Part shown: piece by piece, positions 26,084 through 34,596 of the stretch | Layout of the letters: every line of letters begins with the position of its first letter | Position numbering within the stretch: the first letter of the stretch is position 1 | Origin: Streptomyces fradiae | GTDB taxonomy: Bacteria; Actinomycetota; Actinomycetes; Streptomycetales; Streptomycetaceae | Assembly: GCF_041270065.1 (NCBI RefSeq) | Contig: NZ_CP065958.1 | Span: 6,634,001-6,698,000, forward strand | Direction of reading: 5' to 3' | DNA length: 64,000 nucleotides | Translations under genes and position numbers: made by a program | The notes under the pieces: generated by a model | The model's database searches: none | What the model was told of the DNA's origin: nothing | What the model saw: only the letters and a program-made list of their open reading frames with translations

Positions 26084-27799
26084 TCACCGCCGTCGGCGAG
26101 GAGAGTTCGCCGACCCGATATCGATGTGTGCCGCCCGTTCCGGCGAGGAAACGGCAGCGGTGCCTCGTGCTTGCCGGCTCCGGGAGTACAGGGGCTCGGC
26201 GGGGAGGGCGGCCATCCGTCGTAGCCGCCACACGAGCACGTCGCTCATGCGCTCCACCGTGTCCATCTCCCGTCGGGCGGCTGCCTGTGCGAGCAGGTCG
26301 GTGGAGTTGTGACCGGCGGTCCGGGCTTCGTCGAGGGTGGCTGCGAGGGCGGGCCAGCCGGGTTCGGCGAGGATGCGGTCGGCCAGTTCGGGCAGGGCTT
26401 GGCGTACGGCGGTGGCGTGGTGGCGCTGCCGGGCGGAAGCCAGGCGGCTGCCCTGTTGGCGGAGCAGGGTCATGGAGTGCCCGGCAGCGGCTGGGTAGGC
26501 GGCGCGGAGGTGTGCGGCTGCCTGGTGGGCGGCTTCGGCCTGCTGGTCGTGCTGCTTCCTGGCGTGCCAGTGGGCGGCAGCGGTGGTCAGGAAGAGCAGC
26601 ATGTCGATGACCATTGCGGTGGTGGCGCCGTCCTCGCCCCGGCCGAGGGCCGGGCCGCTGTGCACGAGGTCGCGGGCGGCTTGGCGCAAGGCGTGATCGT
26701 GGCCGCATGCAGCGCGGACGTGGGAGCGGGAGGCGCGTTCGAAGGCGGCTGCTGCGGCTTGGAGTTCGTGGCGGGTGTGGACGGCAGAGGTTTTAGCGAG
26801 GGCGTCCAGGACCTCCCCTGCGGCGGCGATCTGCGCGGCGATGACACCGTCGTCGCCGTGGTCGATGACGAGCAGGGCCTGCCAGGCGGCCGTGGTGGCA
26901 CGTCGGCGTGCGGACGCGGGCCCGGTCACCCACGGCTGGGAGGGCTCCGAGGAGAGGGCTTCTGCGGATGTGGTCCAGCGTTCACGGATCCGGGGCAGCG
27001 AGAGGTCTGGGGCGAGCTTGGAACCGGAGTAGAAGACCGGCTCGCCCTTGCCGTTGCGGTCATCAGGGAGGGCGACGGTGTAGCCGAGGGTGTCGCCCGA
27101 GGGCGCGATGCGACGCCGGACGAGCAGGCCGGCCGAGGCGAGGCGGCCGAAGAATTCCTCCTCACTGGCTGCGCCGGCCGCCGAGCGGCGGACCGCCTCG
27201 CGCAGCTCCTCGCGTGGGGTGCGCTGCCGACCGAGGCGTTCGGCTTTGTGGCGCTCGGCGCTGGTGGGCCGCTTGGCGGCGGTACCGTCCCCCGCCGCCA
27301 CACGGTGGAGGCCGTAGTCGACTTCGATCTGGCGGCATTCCGTCTGGGCGCGCTTGCCGGAGCGGTGGTGGTCGGGGCGGCGGCCGTCTTCGCGGACGAG
27401 CGTGGCGATGAGGTGGATGTGGTCGTCGGCGTGGCGGACGGCTGCCCAGCGGCAGCCCGCGCCGTCGCCGGGGTCGATGCCCGTGGCGGCGATGACGCGG
27501 CGGGCGATGTCCGCCCATTCGGTGTCGGCGAGAGTGCGGTCGCCGGGGGCGGCACGGACGGAGGCGTGCCACACGTGGGTGGTGGGGCGGGCGTCTTCGT
27601 CGAGGAGGTGCAGGGGCTCGTCCAGGAGCTGGGCGAGGTCGACGATGGTGGTGCTCCGGTCGCGGCCGGGGTCGGGGGCGAGGCCGTCAAAGGAGGCGAC
27701 GAGATGGGGGTCGGTGTGCTCCTCGCGGCGGCCGGGACCGTAGAGGTAGGCGAGCAGGCGGACGGTGTTGCGGCCCTGCTTGTGGATGCGGGGGATCAA
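26084..27799 (-). CDS. HUH relaxase / mobilization protein
   Basis: The protein has 571 residues. It opens with LIPRIHKQGRNTVRLLAYLYGPG, the usual beginning of actinobacterial MobA-like relaxases. The three-His metal motif is HADDHIHL at residues of about 123-130. The C-terminal half is helical. The TTG start overlaps the MobC stop (TTGA). It should nick the element's oriT and lead strand transfer with a helper conjugative system. Confidence 0.85.
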   Translation of the reverse strand: MIPRIHKQGRNTVRLLAYLYGPGRREEHTDPHLVASFDGLAPDPGRDRSTTIVDLAQLLDEPLHLLDEDARPTTHVWHASVRAAPGDRTLADTEWADIARRVIAATGIDPGDGAGCRWAAVRHADDHIHLIATLVREDGRRPDHHRSGKRAQTECRQIEVDYGLHRVAAGDGTAAKRPTSAERHKAERLGRQRTPREELREAVRRSAAGAASEEEFFGRLASAGLLVRRRIAPSGDTLGYTVALPDDRNGKGEPVFYSGSKLAPDLSLPRIRERWTTSAEALSSEPSQPWVTGPASARRRATTAAWQALLVIDHGDDGVIAAQIAAAGEVLDALAKTSAVHTRHELQAAAAAFERASRSHVRAACGHDHALRQAARDLVHSGPALGRGEDGATTAMVIDMLLFLTTAAAHWHARKQHDQQAEAAHQAAAHLRAAYPAAAGHSMTLLRQQGSRLASARQRHHATAVRQALPELADRILAEPGWPALAATLDEARTAGHNSTDLLAQAAARREMDTVERMSDVLVWRLRRMAALPAEPLYSRSRQARGTAAVSSPERAAHIDIGSANSPRRRR

Positions 27800-28401
27800 G
27801 CGGCGGTGCCTTCGAAGTTCGGGTCGGTGAGGCGAGCGGTGACATGGCTGACATCGTCGACGGCGTGGCGGACCGCGGCGATGGTGTCCTCCAGGCCGTC
27901 CGGATAGGTACCGCTGTTGAGCGCGTGAGCGGCCTGGTTGAGGTTGTTGTTCGCGTGCCCGAGCTGGCGGCGGAGCGCGAACAGGGCGGTCAGGGTGTCC
28001 TGGCGGGCGGCGATGGCGGCCGCGGTGCGGTCGAGGTCGCGGGCGGCGGCGAGTCCGCTGTGGGCCAGGAAGCCGGCGATGCTCATGCCGACCGCTTCGG
28101 CGCCGGCGGCGATGGTCGCGTGCTCGGCGTCGCTGAGACGGACGCTGTGCGCGCGGCGCTGCGTACGGGCGCGTACGCGGGACTTGCCCCGGCGACGCCG
28201 CACCGGCTGCGGTCCGCCCTCGGCCGCAGCGCCTCCCTCCTGCGCCCCCTGGCGCGGGAGCGTGCCCGCCACCCCCGGGGCGGGCACGGGTTCGGACGCA
28301 CCCCCGACGGGGGAGTGTCCGAACCTCCAACTTGCTCCGCCCGGGGCAGGGCCGGCGGTCATCTGCAGGTGGGTGGGTGCTTCGGTGTGGTCGTCGTACA
28401 T
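27796..28401 (-). CDS. MobC-like relaxosome accessory protein
   Basis: The protein has 201 residues. An Arg-rich segment precedes a ribbon-helix-helix-like region (HSVRLSDAEHATIAAGAEAVGMSIAGFLAHSG), then helices with LFALRRQLGHANNNLNQAAHALN, the conserved MobC motif (RxxxxNxNQ). It helps the relaxase at oriT. AAGGAA precedes the ATG. Directly upstream of and translationally coupled to the relaxase. Confidence 0.8.
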   Translation of the reverse strand: MYDDHTEAPTHLQMTAGPAPGGASWRFGHSPVGGASEPVPAPGVAGTLPRQGAQEGGAAAEGGPQPVRRRRGKSRVRARTQRRAHSVRLSDAEHATIAAGAEAVGMSIAGFLAHSGLAAARDLDRTAAAIAARQDTLTALFALRRQLGHANNNLNQAAHALNSGTYPDGLEDTIAAVRHAVDDVSHVTARLTDPNFEGTAA

Positions 28402-28449
28402 CGGGGGTTCCTTGGAGTCATTGCTGCGCAGGTGCGGGACGAGAGGGCG

Positions 28450-29319
28450 TCAGGGCGTGACGGCGAGGTTCTTGGTGGTGGCCGCTTCCTCCATGACGGC
28501 GTCGACAGCCCTTTTGGCGCGGGCCCTGTCGACGGTGAAGCCTTGGGCGCGAGCCGCGTTTTCGACGGGGGTTCGGGAGACGTGGCCCGTCTCGCTGTGG
28601 ATCTGGCGGGCGAGCCGCAGGAGGTAGGCGTCGGTGGCCTTCGTCTTGCGCTCGCCGGGCTTTGGCGTCGCCCTCGGCGACGGCGCGGCGGTGGGGACCG
28701 GCGCCTTGACGGATGCGGCGGGGGCCGCAGGTGAAGCGGCCGGCGGAATTGGCGGTTTCGGCGCGGGCTTGGCGGCCGGTGGTGCGTGGCGGTCGGTGGC
28801 AGTGGCGGAGGACGTGGCGCCTGGCGGCTGTGGTCCGCCACTGGGCGCCTTGGCGGTTGGCGGTTCCGCCGCCGTCACCTTGTTGGCGGTGAGGTGGCGG
28901 TTGATGACGAGGTACAGGTGGACGGCGCCGGCGAGGGCGAGCGGGGCGATGGCGGATAGGACTCCGACCGTGGCGTTGTTGAGGTGGAGGCGGGCCTGTT
29001 CGTTGAGGCGGATGGCGTGCAGGGCATTGGCCCAGATGCTGGCGCCGGTCGCCAGGGTGACGAGCGTCCACACGTACAGGCGGGAGCGGAGCGGGGCGGT
29101 GCGCAGGATGAGCAGGGCGGTGACGCCGAGGGCGATGAAGCCGTCGATGACGAGGGGGAAGAGGTAGGTCAGCGGTTCGCTGATGTGGGCGGCGACGGCC
29201 ATCTGACGCAGGGCGTCGTAGGAGAGGACGAAGCCGACGGCGGCGATCAGCGTGACACCCATGAGGAGGGGACGGCCTCGGCGTTCGGCAGCGGGGCGAA
29301 TCGGGGCAGGGGAGGGCAA
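28450..29319 (-). CDS. DUF2637 membrane protein (Spd-like)
   Basis: The protein has 289 residues. Four hydrophobic segments occur in the first half (VTLIAAVGFVLSYDALRQMA, YLFPLVIDGFIALGVTALLIL, YVWTLVTLATGASIWANALHAI, SAIAPLALAGAVHLYLVI), as in DUF2637 proteins of Streptomyces plasmids and integrative elements. A long Pro/Ala-rich linker leads to a C-terminal winged-helix-like segment. It starts at TTG. Likely involved in plasmid spread or maintenance. Confidence 0.8.
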   Translation of the reverse strand: MPSPAPIRPAAERRGRPLLMGVTLIAAVGFVLSYDALRQMAVAAHISEPLTYLFPLVIDGFIALGVTALLILRTAPLRSRLYVWTLVTLATGASIWANALHAIRLNEQARLHLNNATVGVLSAIAPLALAGAVHLYLVINRHLTANKVTAAEPPTAKAPSGGPQPPGATSSATATDRHAPPAAKPAPKPPIPPAASPAAPAASVKAPVPTAAPSPRATPKPGERKTKATDAYLLRLARQIHSETGHVSRTPVENAARAQGFTVDRARAKRAVDAVMEEAATTKNLAVTP

Positions 29320-29368
29320 GGGCAGGGATCTCCGCGGTGTCGTACGAGGGGGGCGGTGGTGTCGGTGG

Positions 29369-30070
29369 TCAGACGACGGGCTTCCGGCGACGGCGGTCCT
29401 CGCCTTCGAGGATGACGCGTTCGGTCATCTCGGCCAGTCGGGAGGCGACGCGGTCGCCGAGGACCTGGCGCAGATGCCTGGTGGTGAGGTTGGTGGTGAT
29501 CAGGGTGGGGCGCAGGTGCTCGTACCGGTGGTTGATCAGCCGGTAGGTGAGCTCCTCGGTCCACTCGCTGGTCTTCGCTGCGCCGAGGTCGTCCAGGAGC
29601 AGCAGCGGGCAGCGCATCAGGCTCTGGAGGTCGCGCTCGCTGTCGAACCCGGGGCGCGGGCGCAGCCGGGCGTAGAGGTCGGCGGCGGTGACGGCTTCCC
29701 AGCGCAGGCGGACCCCGGCGGCGAGCAGGGCGCGGATGGCGCCGTACGCCTGGTGGGTCTTGCCGGTGCCGGTCGGGCCGACGATCCGCAGCGAGGGGCC
29801 CTCCGCGATGCCCGGGGCGCCGCCGGGGCCGGGGCGTCCGGCGCGGGCGATCGCGTCCGCCCAGGCGGTGACCTGGGGGTGGTTGGCTAGGGCGTGGCGG
29901 AAGCGGGCGGGGATACGGGCTTCAGCCCGTTCCAGCGTGGTGACCGGCTCAGGTGCCGGCTCCTGGGCGGCGGTGTCGGGGGCGATGCCGCGCTGGGCCA
30001 GGATGTCGCCGAGTCGGCTGGAGATCCGGGCGGGCTGGCGCGGATCGCGGGTGAGGGTGGTGGCGGTCAG
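29369..30070 (-). CDS. DnaC/IstB-like AAA+ ATPase
   Basis: The protein has about 233 residues. It has Walker A GPTGTGKTH, Walker B LLLLDDLGA, sensor-1 LITTNL, and an Arg-rich C-terminus. This is a helicase-loader type ATPase, expected to work with the adjacent initiator in element replication. No ATG, GTG or TTG is suitably placed. The coding pattern begins at a CTG overlapping the upstream stop (CTGA), so initiation at CTG is proposed. Confidence 0.8.
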   Translation of the reverse strand: MTATTLTRDPRQPARISSRLGDILAQRGIAPDTAAQEPAPEPVTTLERAEARIPARFRHALANHPQVTAWADAIARAGRPGPGGAPGIAEGPSLRIVGPTGTGKTHQAYGAIRALLAAGVRLRWEAVTAADLYARLRPRPGFDSERDLQSLMRCPLLLLDDLGAAKTSEWTEELTYRLINHRYEHLRPTLITTNLTTRHLRQVLGDRVASRLAEMTERVILEGEDRRRRKPVV

Positions 30071-30957
30071 AGGTCGCCTCCGTAGGCGGCAGCGGTGTCG
30101 GCGGGGTTGGTCCACGGCCGGTGGGCAGCGGCGAGGGAGGGGGCGGCGTTCATGGCCTCGTGCACCAGGCTGGGCAGGGTGCTCGGGTGCAGGCCCTTGG
30201 CGCGGTGGCGGTCGAGGCCGGTGCGGATGTGGTCCGGAGAGATGCCCTCGGCGAGGAGCTTCTTCACCTCGCGGCCGAGGTGGTTGAGCACGTCCTGCGG
30301 CGGGCGGTGGGGGCACCCGGCGGCGTACTCGCCGATCAGGTCCTTCGCCGAGACCGACTGGGGCGCGGGGGCGCTTGCGCCCCCCAACGGGGTAGATCCT
30401 AGATCCCTGTTCCTAGGTCCTAGATCCGGACGGTGAGGGCTCACGGAGGGCTCGGTGAGCACTCCGCGCGGCTGCGGCGAGTGCTCACGGAATGGGCTCT
30501 GACCTGCGGATTCGCCGTTCACGGAGGGCTCCGTGAGTCCTCCCGGTCGTGTCACGGAAGTTTCCGCGAGGGCTCCCTGCGTCTGCGGTGAGGGCTCGCG
30601 CGGAATCCCGAGATCGTGGTGTGGGCACGGGGGAGTGCGGGCGACACTGGGCCGGTTGATCTTCTGGTGCTGGGCGAAGGTGACGATGTGCAGGTACCGC
30701 TTGCCGTCGGCCCCCTCGTAACGGCAGATCAGCCCGGCATCGTTGAGCTGGATCAGGTCGTCCTCGACCGCCTCCGGCCCGTGCTCGCGGCGCAGCGACC
30801 ACAGCTGTCCGGCGATGACCGCGGCCTGGTCGCGGAACCGGCCCTGGTCGTCGGCCTGGGTGAGCAGCCCGAAGAAGGTCCGCTCGGCGGACAGGGACAC
30901 CGCCGCGAGGGACTCGGACGAGAACGCCTCGGGCTTGACGGTGCGGATACGGGCGAT
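30067..30957 (-). CDS. Replication-initiator-like DNA-binding protein
   Basis: The protein has about 296 residues. The N-terminus ARIRTVKPEAFSSESLAAVSLSAERTFFGLLTQADDQGRFRD and then LHIVTFAQHQKINRPS match the family of phage/plasmid replication proteins that pair with DnaC-like loaders. The middle is a variable Pro-rich linker. A C-terminal helical domain (EVKKLLAEGISPDHIRTGLDRH) follows. Homologues begin MARIRT; here ATC stands where ATG is expected, 9 bases after AAAGGTGG. Initiation at ATC, or a base error, is inferred. Confidence 0.7.
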   Translation of the reverse strand: MARIRTVKPEAFSSESLAAVSLSAERTFFGLLTQADDQGRFRDQAAVIAGQLWSLRREHGPEAVEDDLIQLNDAGLICRYEGADGKRYLHIVTFAQHQKINRPSVARTPPCPHHDLGIPREPSPQTQGALAETSVTRPGGLTEPSVNGESAGQSPFREHSPQPRGVLTEPSVSPHRPDLGPRNRDLGSTPLGGASAPAPQSVSAKDLIGEYAAGCPHRPPQDVLNHLGREVKKLLAEGISPDHIRTGLDRHRAKGLHPSTLPSLVHEAMNAAPSLAAAHRPWTNPADTAAAYGGDL

Positions 30958-31226
30958 GGCGATCGACCACCTTTCAGGAGGGGGCAGGGGAATCCGGCGG
31001 CGCCGGGTGCATGGCCAACACAGCCACACCCGGTGTGCAGAAGTCCAGACTTTGCACTGGAATTCCGTACAGCCCGTCGGCATGCCGCGTCGGCGAGTCC
31101 CGCAACTGTAGGGCCGAATTCCCGGTTGGCGAAATCATCGCCGGAAATCGCTATGCGGTCCGCATCGCTCACGGCAGACAGGAATGCCCTTCCGGACCGG
31201 CCGGCGCGCAAGTTACAACACCACCC

Positions 31227-31511
31227 ATGCCGCCACGCCCCCTCGCCATCGGACCCGCCGGACACGCCGCCGCCCACGCCATCGAACGCACCCGCACCGC
31301 CCGCGGCTACTCCCAGCGCCAGCTCGCCGCCCGCGTCACCGCGCTCGGCCGCCCCATGACCTTCACCGCGCTCTCCCGCATCGAACGCACCGTCCGCCGC
31401 TGCGACATCGACGACCTCGTCGCCATCGCCGCAGCCCTCGGAATCGCGCCGCAGACCCTCCTCGCCGACCCCCTCGCACCCCCGGGGGCGGCCACGGCGG
31501 GCGAAATATAG
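31227..31511 (+). CDS. XRE-family regulator (94 aa)
   Basis: The HTH is RGYSQRQLAARVTALGRPMTFTALSRIER, followed by a helix IDDLVAIAAALGI. It diverges from the replication/mobilization genes and precedes excisionase and integrase, the usual position of an element's repressor. A palindromic operator-like element begins 11 bases after its stop and recurs at 26.0 kb. Confidence 0.8.
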   Translation: MPPRPLAIGPAGHAAAHAIERTRTARGYSQRQLAARVTALGRPMTFTALSRIERTVRRCDIDDLVAIAAALGIAPQTLLADPLAPPGAATAGEI

Positions 31512-31521
31512 CCGACGATCC

Positions 31522-31547
31522 CCGGTTTCCCTAACCGGGGATTCTCC
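31522..31547 (+). promoter_or_regulatory. Putative operator, copy 2 (upstream of xis-int)
   Basis: It contains ccccggtt-tccct-aaccgggg followed by attctcc. It matches the minus-strand element at 26023-26048 at 23 of 26 positions. It lies 77 bases before the excisionase start and is a candidate binding site for the adjacent XRE protein. Confidence 0.65.
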
Positions 31548-31623
31548 GGATCATTGGTCACCCCGACGCGCCCTGCCATCAGGGTGTGGGGTCCGTTCTA
31601 CTTCCCCACGCAAGGAGTCCAAT

Positions 31624-31941
31624 TTGTCTCTCGCCGCCCATACGGCCCCGCAGATTGATTCTGCAGACGGAGACGCGCATTCCATCGGTCGCGCATTTCT
31701 CGGCGTGAAAGAGGCAGCCGTGTATCTGGGAATTTCACCGCGCACCCTGTATGTCTGGCGTCACCGTCGCCAGGGGCCGCCGAGTTTCCGGCTAGGAGCC
31801 CGTGGACGAGTGACGTACCGGCTCGATGCTCTTGATGCGTGGATACGTGAGCAGGAAGAAGCGGACTCCCGCTGCAACCCCGTCCTGAACCCCGTGAACG
31901 CCGCGCCGCAGCGCCGCGACGGTTACACGGCAACTGCCTGA
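31624..31941 (+). CDS. xis: Excisionase-type HTH protein
   Basis: The protein has 105 residues. The MerR-like/HTH_17 domain FLGVKEAAVYLGISPRTLYVW...RQGPPSFRL is that of DNA-bending excisionases. It starts at TTG after caaggagtcc and is 44 bases upstream of the integrase. Likely controls directionality of excision. Confidence 0.85.
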   Translation: MSLAAHTAPQIDSADGDAHSIGRAFLGVKEAAVYLGISPRTLYVWRHRRQGPPSFRLGARGRVTYRLDALDAWIREQEEADSRCNPVLNPVNAAPQRRDGYTATA

Positions 31942-31985
31942 TCCTGCCTGGCAGACGGCTCGACCCCCTACACGCAAGGAAGTAC

Positions 31986-33233
31986 TTGGCCGGCTACATC
32001 GAAGACCGCTGGGTCAACAAGAAGAAGGATCCCTTCACCGGCAGGCGGGAGCGCACCGCCCGCTACGGGAAGGGCGCCCGATATCGCGTCGCCGGAATCC
32101 CCGGCGTCCGGAACATGTCGTTCGACACCTTGGAGGACGCCAAGGCGTGGCTGCGCCGCGCCGGCACCGACAGCGAACGCGGGGAGTTCGTCGACCCACG
32201 CGACGGGTCCATCACCGTCGCCGGCTACGTCACCCGCTACTGGAAGACGGGCGTACGGGGTGCGCCGGGCACGATCAAGCGGATCGACGAGCGCGTACGG
32301 CTCCATGTCCTTCCCCACCTCGGCGAGGTGGCGCTCAGGGACGTGTCCGCGACCGTCCTGCGCGGCTACATAGCCACCCTCGAAGGCGAATGCGCGCCCC
32401 GGTACGCCCGGCAGGTCCTCACCACCCTCTCGAACATCTTCGAGACGGCGATCGACGACAAGCGGCTCGTCCGCAACCCCATGCGTGCCAAGTCGGTGCG
32501 TTGGCCCAAGGCGCCCGACGACCAGCGGGAGGCATGGGCCCTGGAAACCGCACAGCGCGTACGGGACGTCATCAACCCGCGCTACCGGATCGCGGTGGTC
32601 GTCGCCCTCGGGTGCGGTCTGCGCCAAGGCGAGGTCTTCGGCCTCTCGCCGCAGGACGTCGACTTCGAGCGCGGTGTCATCCGCGTGCGACGACAGGTGC
32701 AACTGCTCAATGGTCGCTTGTACTTCACACTGCCCAAGGGTGGTAAGACGCGTGTCGTCGACATGCCCCGCTCGGTCGCCACAGAGCTGGCCGCCCACTT
32801 CCTGCGGCATCCGGCCGTGGAGGTCGAGCTGCCGTGGGGCGGTCCGGAGCCCGAGCGGGAGAGGCGGGCCTTTCCGCTCGTCCTGACCACGACGTACGGC
32901 AACGCGATCCGGGCGAACATCTTCAACGTCGAGGTGTGGAAGCCCGCGCTCGCGAAGGCCGGCGTCATTCCCATGCGGGAGAAGGGCGGGCGCTGGAAGG
33001 CGTCCCGCAAGGACGGCTTCCACGTCCTCCGGCACACGTACGCCTCGGTCATCCTCGAAGCCGGGGAGTCTGTGGTCACCCTCGCCCGCTGGCTCGGCCA
33101 CTCCAGTCCGACCATCACCCTCGACCACTACGCCCATTTCATGCCCGAGGCCGGCGGCAAGGGGCGAGCGGCAGTCGACGCGCTGCTTGGGGTGGCCCCC
33201 GCCTACGTCCCGGAAGACCTCGTCCTCACCTGA
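31986..33233 (+). CDS. int: Tyrosine-family site-specific integrase
   Basis: The protein has 415 residues. The N-terminal arm-binding and core-binding (SAM-like) domains precede a catalytic domain with R213 (CGLRQGEVFG), H346-x-x-R349 (HVLRHTY), H372 (LGHSS) and nucleophile Y382 (TLDHYAHF). All catalytic residues are intact. TTG start after caaggaag. It lies 1.3 kb from the right candidate attachment site. Confidence 0.95.
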   Translation: MAGYIEDRWVNKKKDPFTGRRERTARYGKGARYRVAGIPGVRNMSFDTLEDAKAWLRRAGTDSERGEFVDPRDGSITVAGYVTRYWKTGVRGAPGTIKRIDERVRLHVLPHLGEVALRDVSATVLRGYIATLEGECAPRYARQVLTTLSNIFETAIDDKRLVRNPMRAKSVRWPKAPDDQREAWALETAQRVRDVINPRYRIAVVVALGCGLRQGEVFGLSPQDVDFERGVIRVRRQVQLLNGRLYFTLPKGGKTRVVDMPRSVATELAAHFLRHPAVEVELPWGGPEPERERRAFPLVLTTTYGNAIRANIFNVEVWKPALAKAGVIPMREKGGRWKASRKDGFHVLRHTYASVILEAGESVVTLARWLGHSSPTITLDHYAHFMPEAGGKGRAAVDALLGVAPAYVPEDLVLT

Positions 33234-33271
33234 GAACGGGTGGCACAGCACGCGCTGTGCCACCCGTTCTC
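33232..33271 (+). terminator. Strong terminator after the integrase
   Basis: A perfect 18-bp stem (gagaacgggtggcacagc / gctgtgccacccgttctc) with a 4-base loop starts at the integrase stop codon. It also serves the convergent endonuclease gene. Confidence 0.9.
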
Positions 33272-33294
33272 GTCGGTGGGGCGAGCGCTGTGCT

Positions 33295-33987
33295 TCAGAC
33301 TGTTCGACGCCAGGGCGGACGGGATCGTCTTGCGGGCAGGCCGAGCAGTTCGTGCAACGCCTTGCCCTCGTGGGCCCAGCAGTGCAGCCGGTCACGGTCC
33401 ACCCACCGCACACCGTGGCGGTCACCCCAGGCCATGGCGTCGCGCGTGAACGTGCCGTTGGTGACGACGACCGCGTGGTCCGCCCTGTGGGCAGGACCGG
33501 CGGTGCCCTTCACCTGGTACATCACCGATGAGCCGACCTTGCCACCGACGCGGGTGTGCTTCGCCTGCACCACGATCCGCCCGAGGGGCGGCCGGACGCC
33601 GATCACGTCTGCGGCCTGGTCCCCGCCGCCGCCCACCTTCCTGGCCGCCCAGCCGTCACGTACGAGGAGATCGCGCAATGCGTACTCGAACTCCTGGTCG
33701 CCCATCGTGTCCAGCTCAGACAAGGCGATGCGCAGGCGGGCCAGCCTCTCGCCGTCCGCGCGGCGCCGGAGACGGTCCCGTACGCGGAGGCCGGCCAGGA
33801 CGGCGGCACCGGCAAGGCCGGCCAGGAGCAGCAGAGGCCAGGACTCGGCGGCTCTGGTCGCCAGGTGCGCCGTGGCCTGCACCAGGGCGACTGCGAGCGC
33901 GAGGACGACGGCTGCCGCACCCAGAACGTCCGTGGTGCCACGTGGTCGCCATCGGATCTTGCGTCGAGGCCGGGGCCGGGGCGTCAC
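33295..33987 (-). CDS. Membrane-anchored Mrr-like endonuclease
   Basis: The protein has 230 residues. Two hydrophobic segments (VLGAAAVVLALAVALV, WPLLLLAGLAGAAVLAGL) precede an Mrr_cat domain: FEYALRDLLVRDGW, then ADVIGVR and IVVQAKH, giving the D...QxK catalytic core of type IV restriction-like enzymes. GTG start overlapping the upstream stop. Plausibly cleaves modified foreign DNA. Confidence 0.8.
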   Translation of the reverse strand: MTPRPRPRRKIRWRPRGTTDVLGAAAVVLALAVALVQATAHLATRAAESWPLLLLAGLAGAAVLAGLRVRDRLRRRADGERLARLRIALSELDTMGDQEFEYALRDLLVRDGWAARKVGGGGDQAADVIGVRPPLGRIVVQAKHTRVGGKVGSSVMYQVKGTAGPAHRADHAVVVTNGTFTRDAMAWGDRHGVRWVDRDRLHCWAHEGKALHELLGLPARRSRPPWRRTV

Positions 33988-34196
33988 TGCCCGCCCGCCG
34001 GCGCGGAGACGGCGGGCTTTGGCGTCGGTTGCTGTGCGGTGGAGTCGTCACCGAACCCGAAGACCTGACCCCAGAGCCACACCGCCGCGCACAGGCCGGC
34101 CACGGCCCACACGCTCAGGCCCTTGGCGGACTTCGGTCCAGGCTTGCGGCGGAGGTGGGTCCGTACGCGCACGTACCCGTCCGGAACCTTCGGCAT
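33984..34196 (-). CDS. Small single-pass membrane protein (70 aa)
   Basis: MPKVPDGYVRVRTHLRRKPG, then one membrane helix (LSVWAVAGLCAAVWLWGQVFGF) and a Pro-rich tail. GGGAGGG precedes the ATG. Translationally coupled to the endonuclease gene. Function unknown. Confidence 0.65.
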   Translation of the reverse strand: MPKVPDGYVRVRTHLRRKPGPKSAKGLSVWAVAGLCAAVWLWGQVFGFGDDSTAQQPTPKPAVSAPAGGQ

Positions 34197-34596
34197 GGTG
34201 CATCCCTCCCCATCGGCCCGCACCGTGCGGACCTCCAGATCGGTTGTAGCGGTGACCACCGACAGAACCTGATGCATCGTCATGATCGAGCAGACGGCAA
34301 GGGGGCGAGTCGGCCACGCTTGCGTGAGTGTCTGCCCACTCTTACGGAGCTCTGGCCTGCGTCGAAGCCGCATGGCTGGGTGCCATGCTGCGGAAATGCG
34401 GGGCGCGCCGAATGGCCTGTTCCCGTGGAGCGCGGTTGGTGGCCACTGCGCCGGTCTCCGCCCCCCGGTGAGGGGGAGATACCGTGCTCGACCGGCCGTC
34501 TCCCGCGCATTCTCCCCAGATTCTCCCCAGGACGCCTCTGAGGGCGATCCCTAAGGTTTGCTCATGCCAAGTGGATCAAGGTGCCGGGATAGGTGA
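34197..34596. other. Right island border, non-coding
   Basis: Contains the promoter of the small membrane protein and the second 19-bp repeat. No coding frame here is convincing and no tRNA gene was found. Confidence 0.6.
34512..34530 (+). repeat. Candidate right attachment site (attR)
   Basis: Identical to 3462-3480 (ctccccagattctccccag) and in the same orientation, 31.05 kb apart. Confidence 0.6.

Larger units (their letters stand above)
3462..34530. mobile_element. Putative integrative mobilizable element / genomic island (about 31 kb)
   Basis: The borders are proposed from a perfect 19-bp direct repeat at both ends. The right end carries a tyrosine integrase, excisionase, XRE regulator, replication-initiator-like protein, DnaC-like ATPase, DUF2637 protein, MobC and HUH relaxase. 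The cargo includes a ubiquitin-like conjugation operon, a glycosyltransferase cluster and an Mrr-like endonuclease. No FtsK/TraB translocase or tRNA target gene is visible. Flanking genes (phytase, CorA) look chromosomal. The set of mobility genes is certain; the exact ends are inferred. Confidence 0.7.

Noticed and set aside
26023..31547. The palindromes read as transcription terminators
   Set aside because: They can form hairpins, but conservation extends into the asymmetric GATTCTCC flank and both precede genes, which fits operators better.
23737..33233. Self-transmissible actinomycete integrative conjugative element
   Set aside because: No FtsK/SpoIIIE-type TraB protein or kil/kor pair is visible; relaxase + MobC suggests a mobilizable element instead.
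33232..34596. tRNA gene as the integration target next to the integrase
   Set aside because: No cloverleaf or TTCGANNC arm in proper context could be found on either strand; the attachment repeat lies in intergenic DNA.
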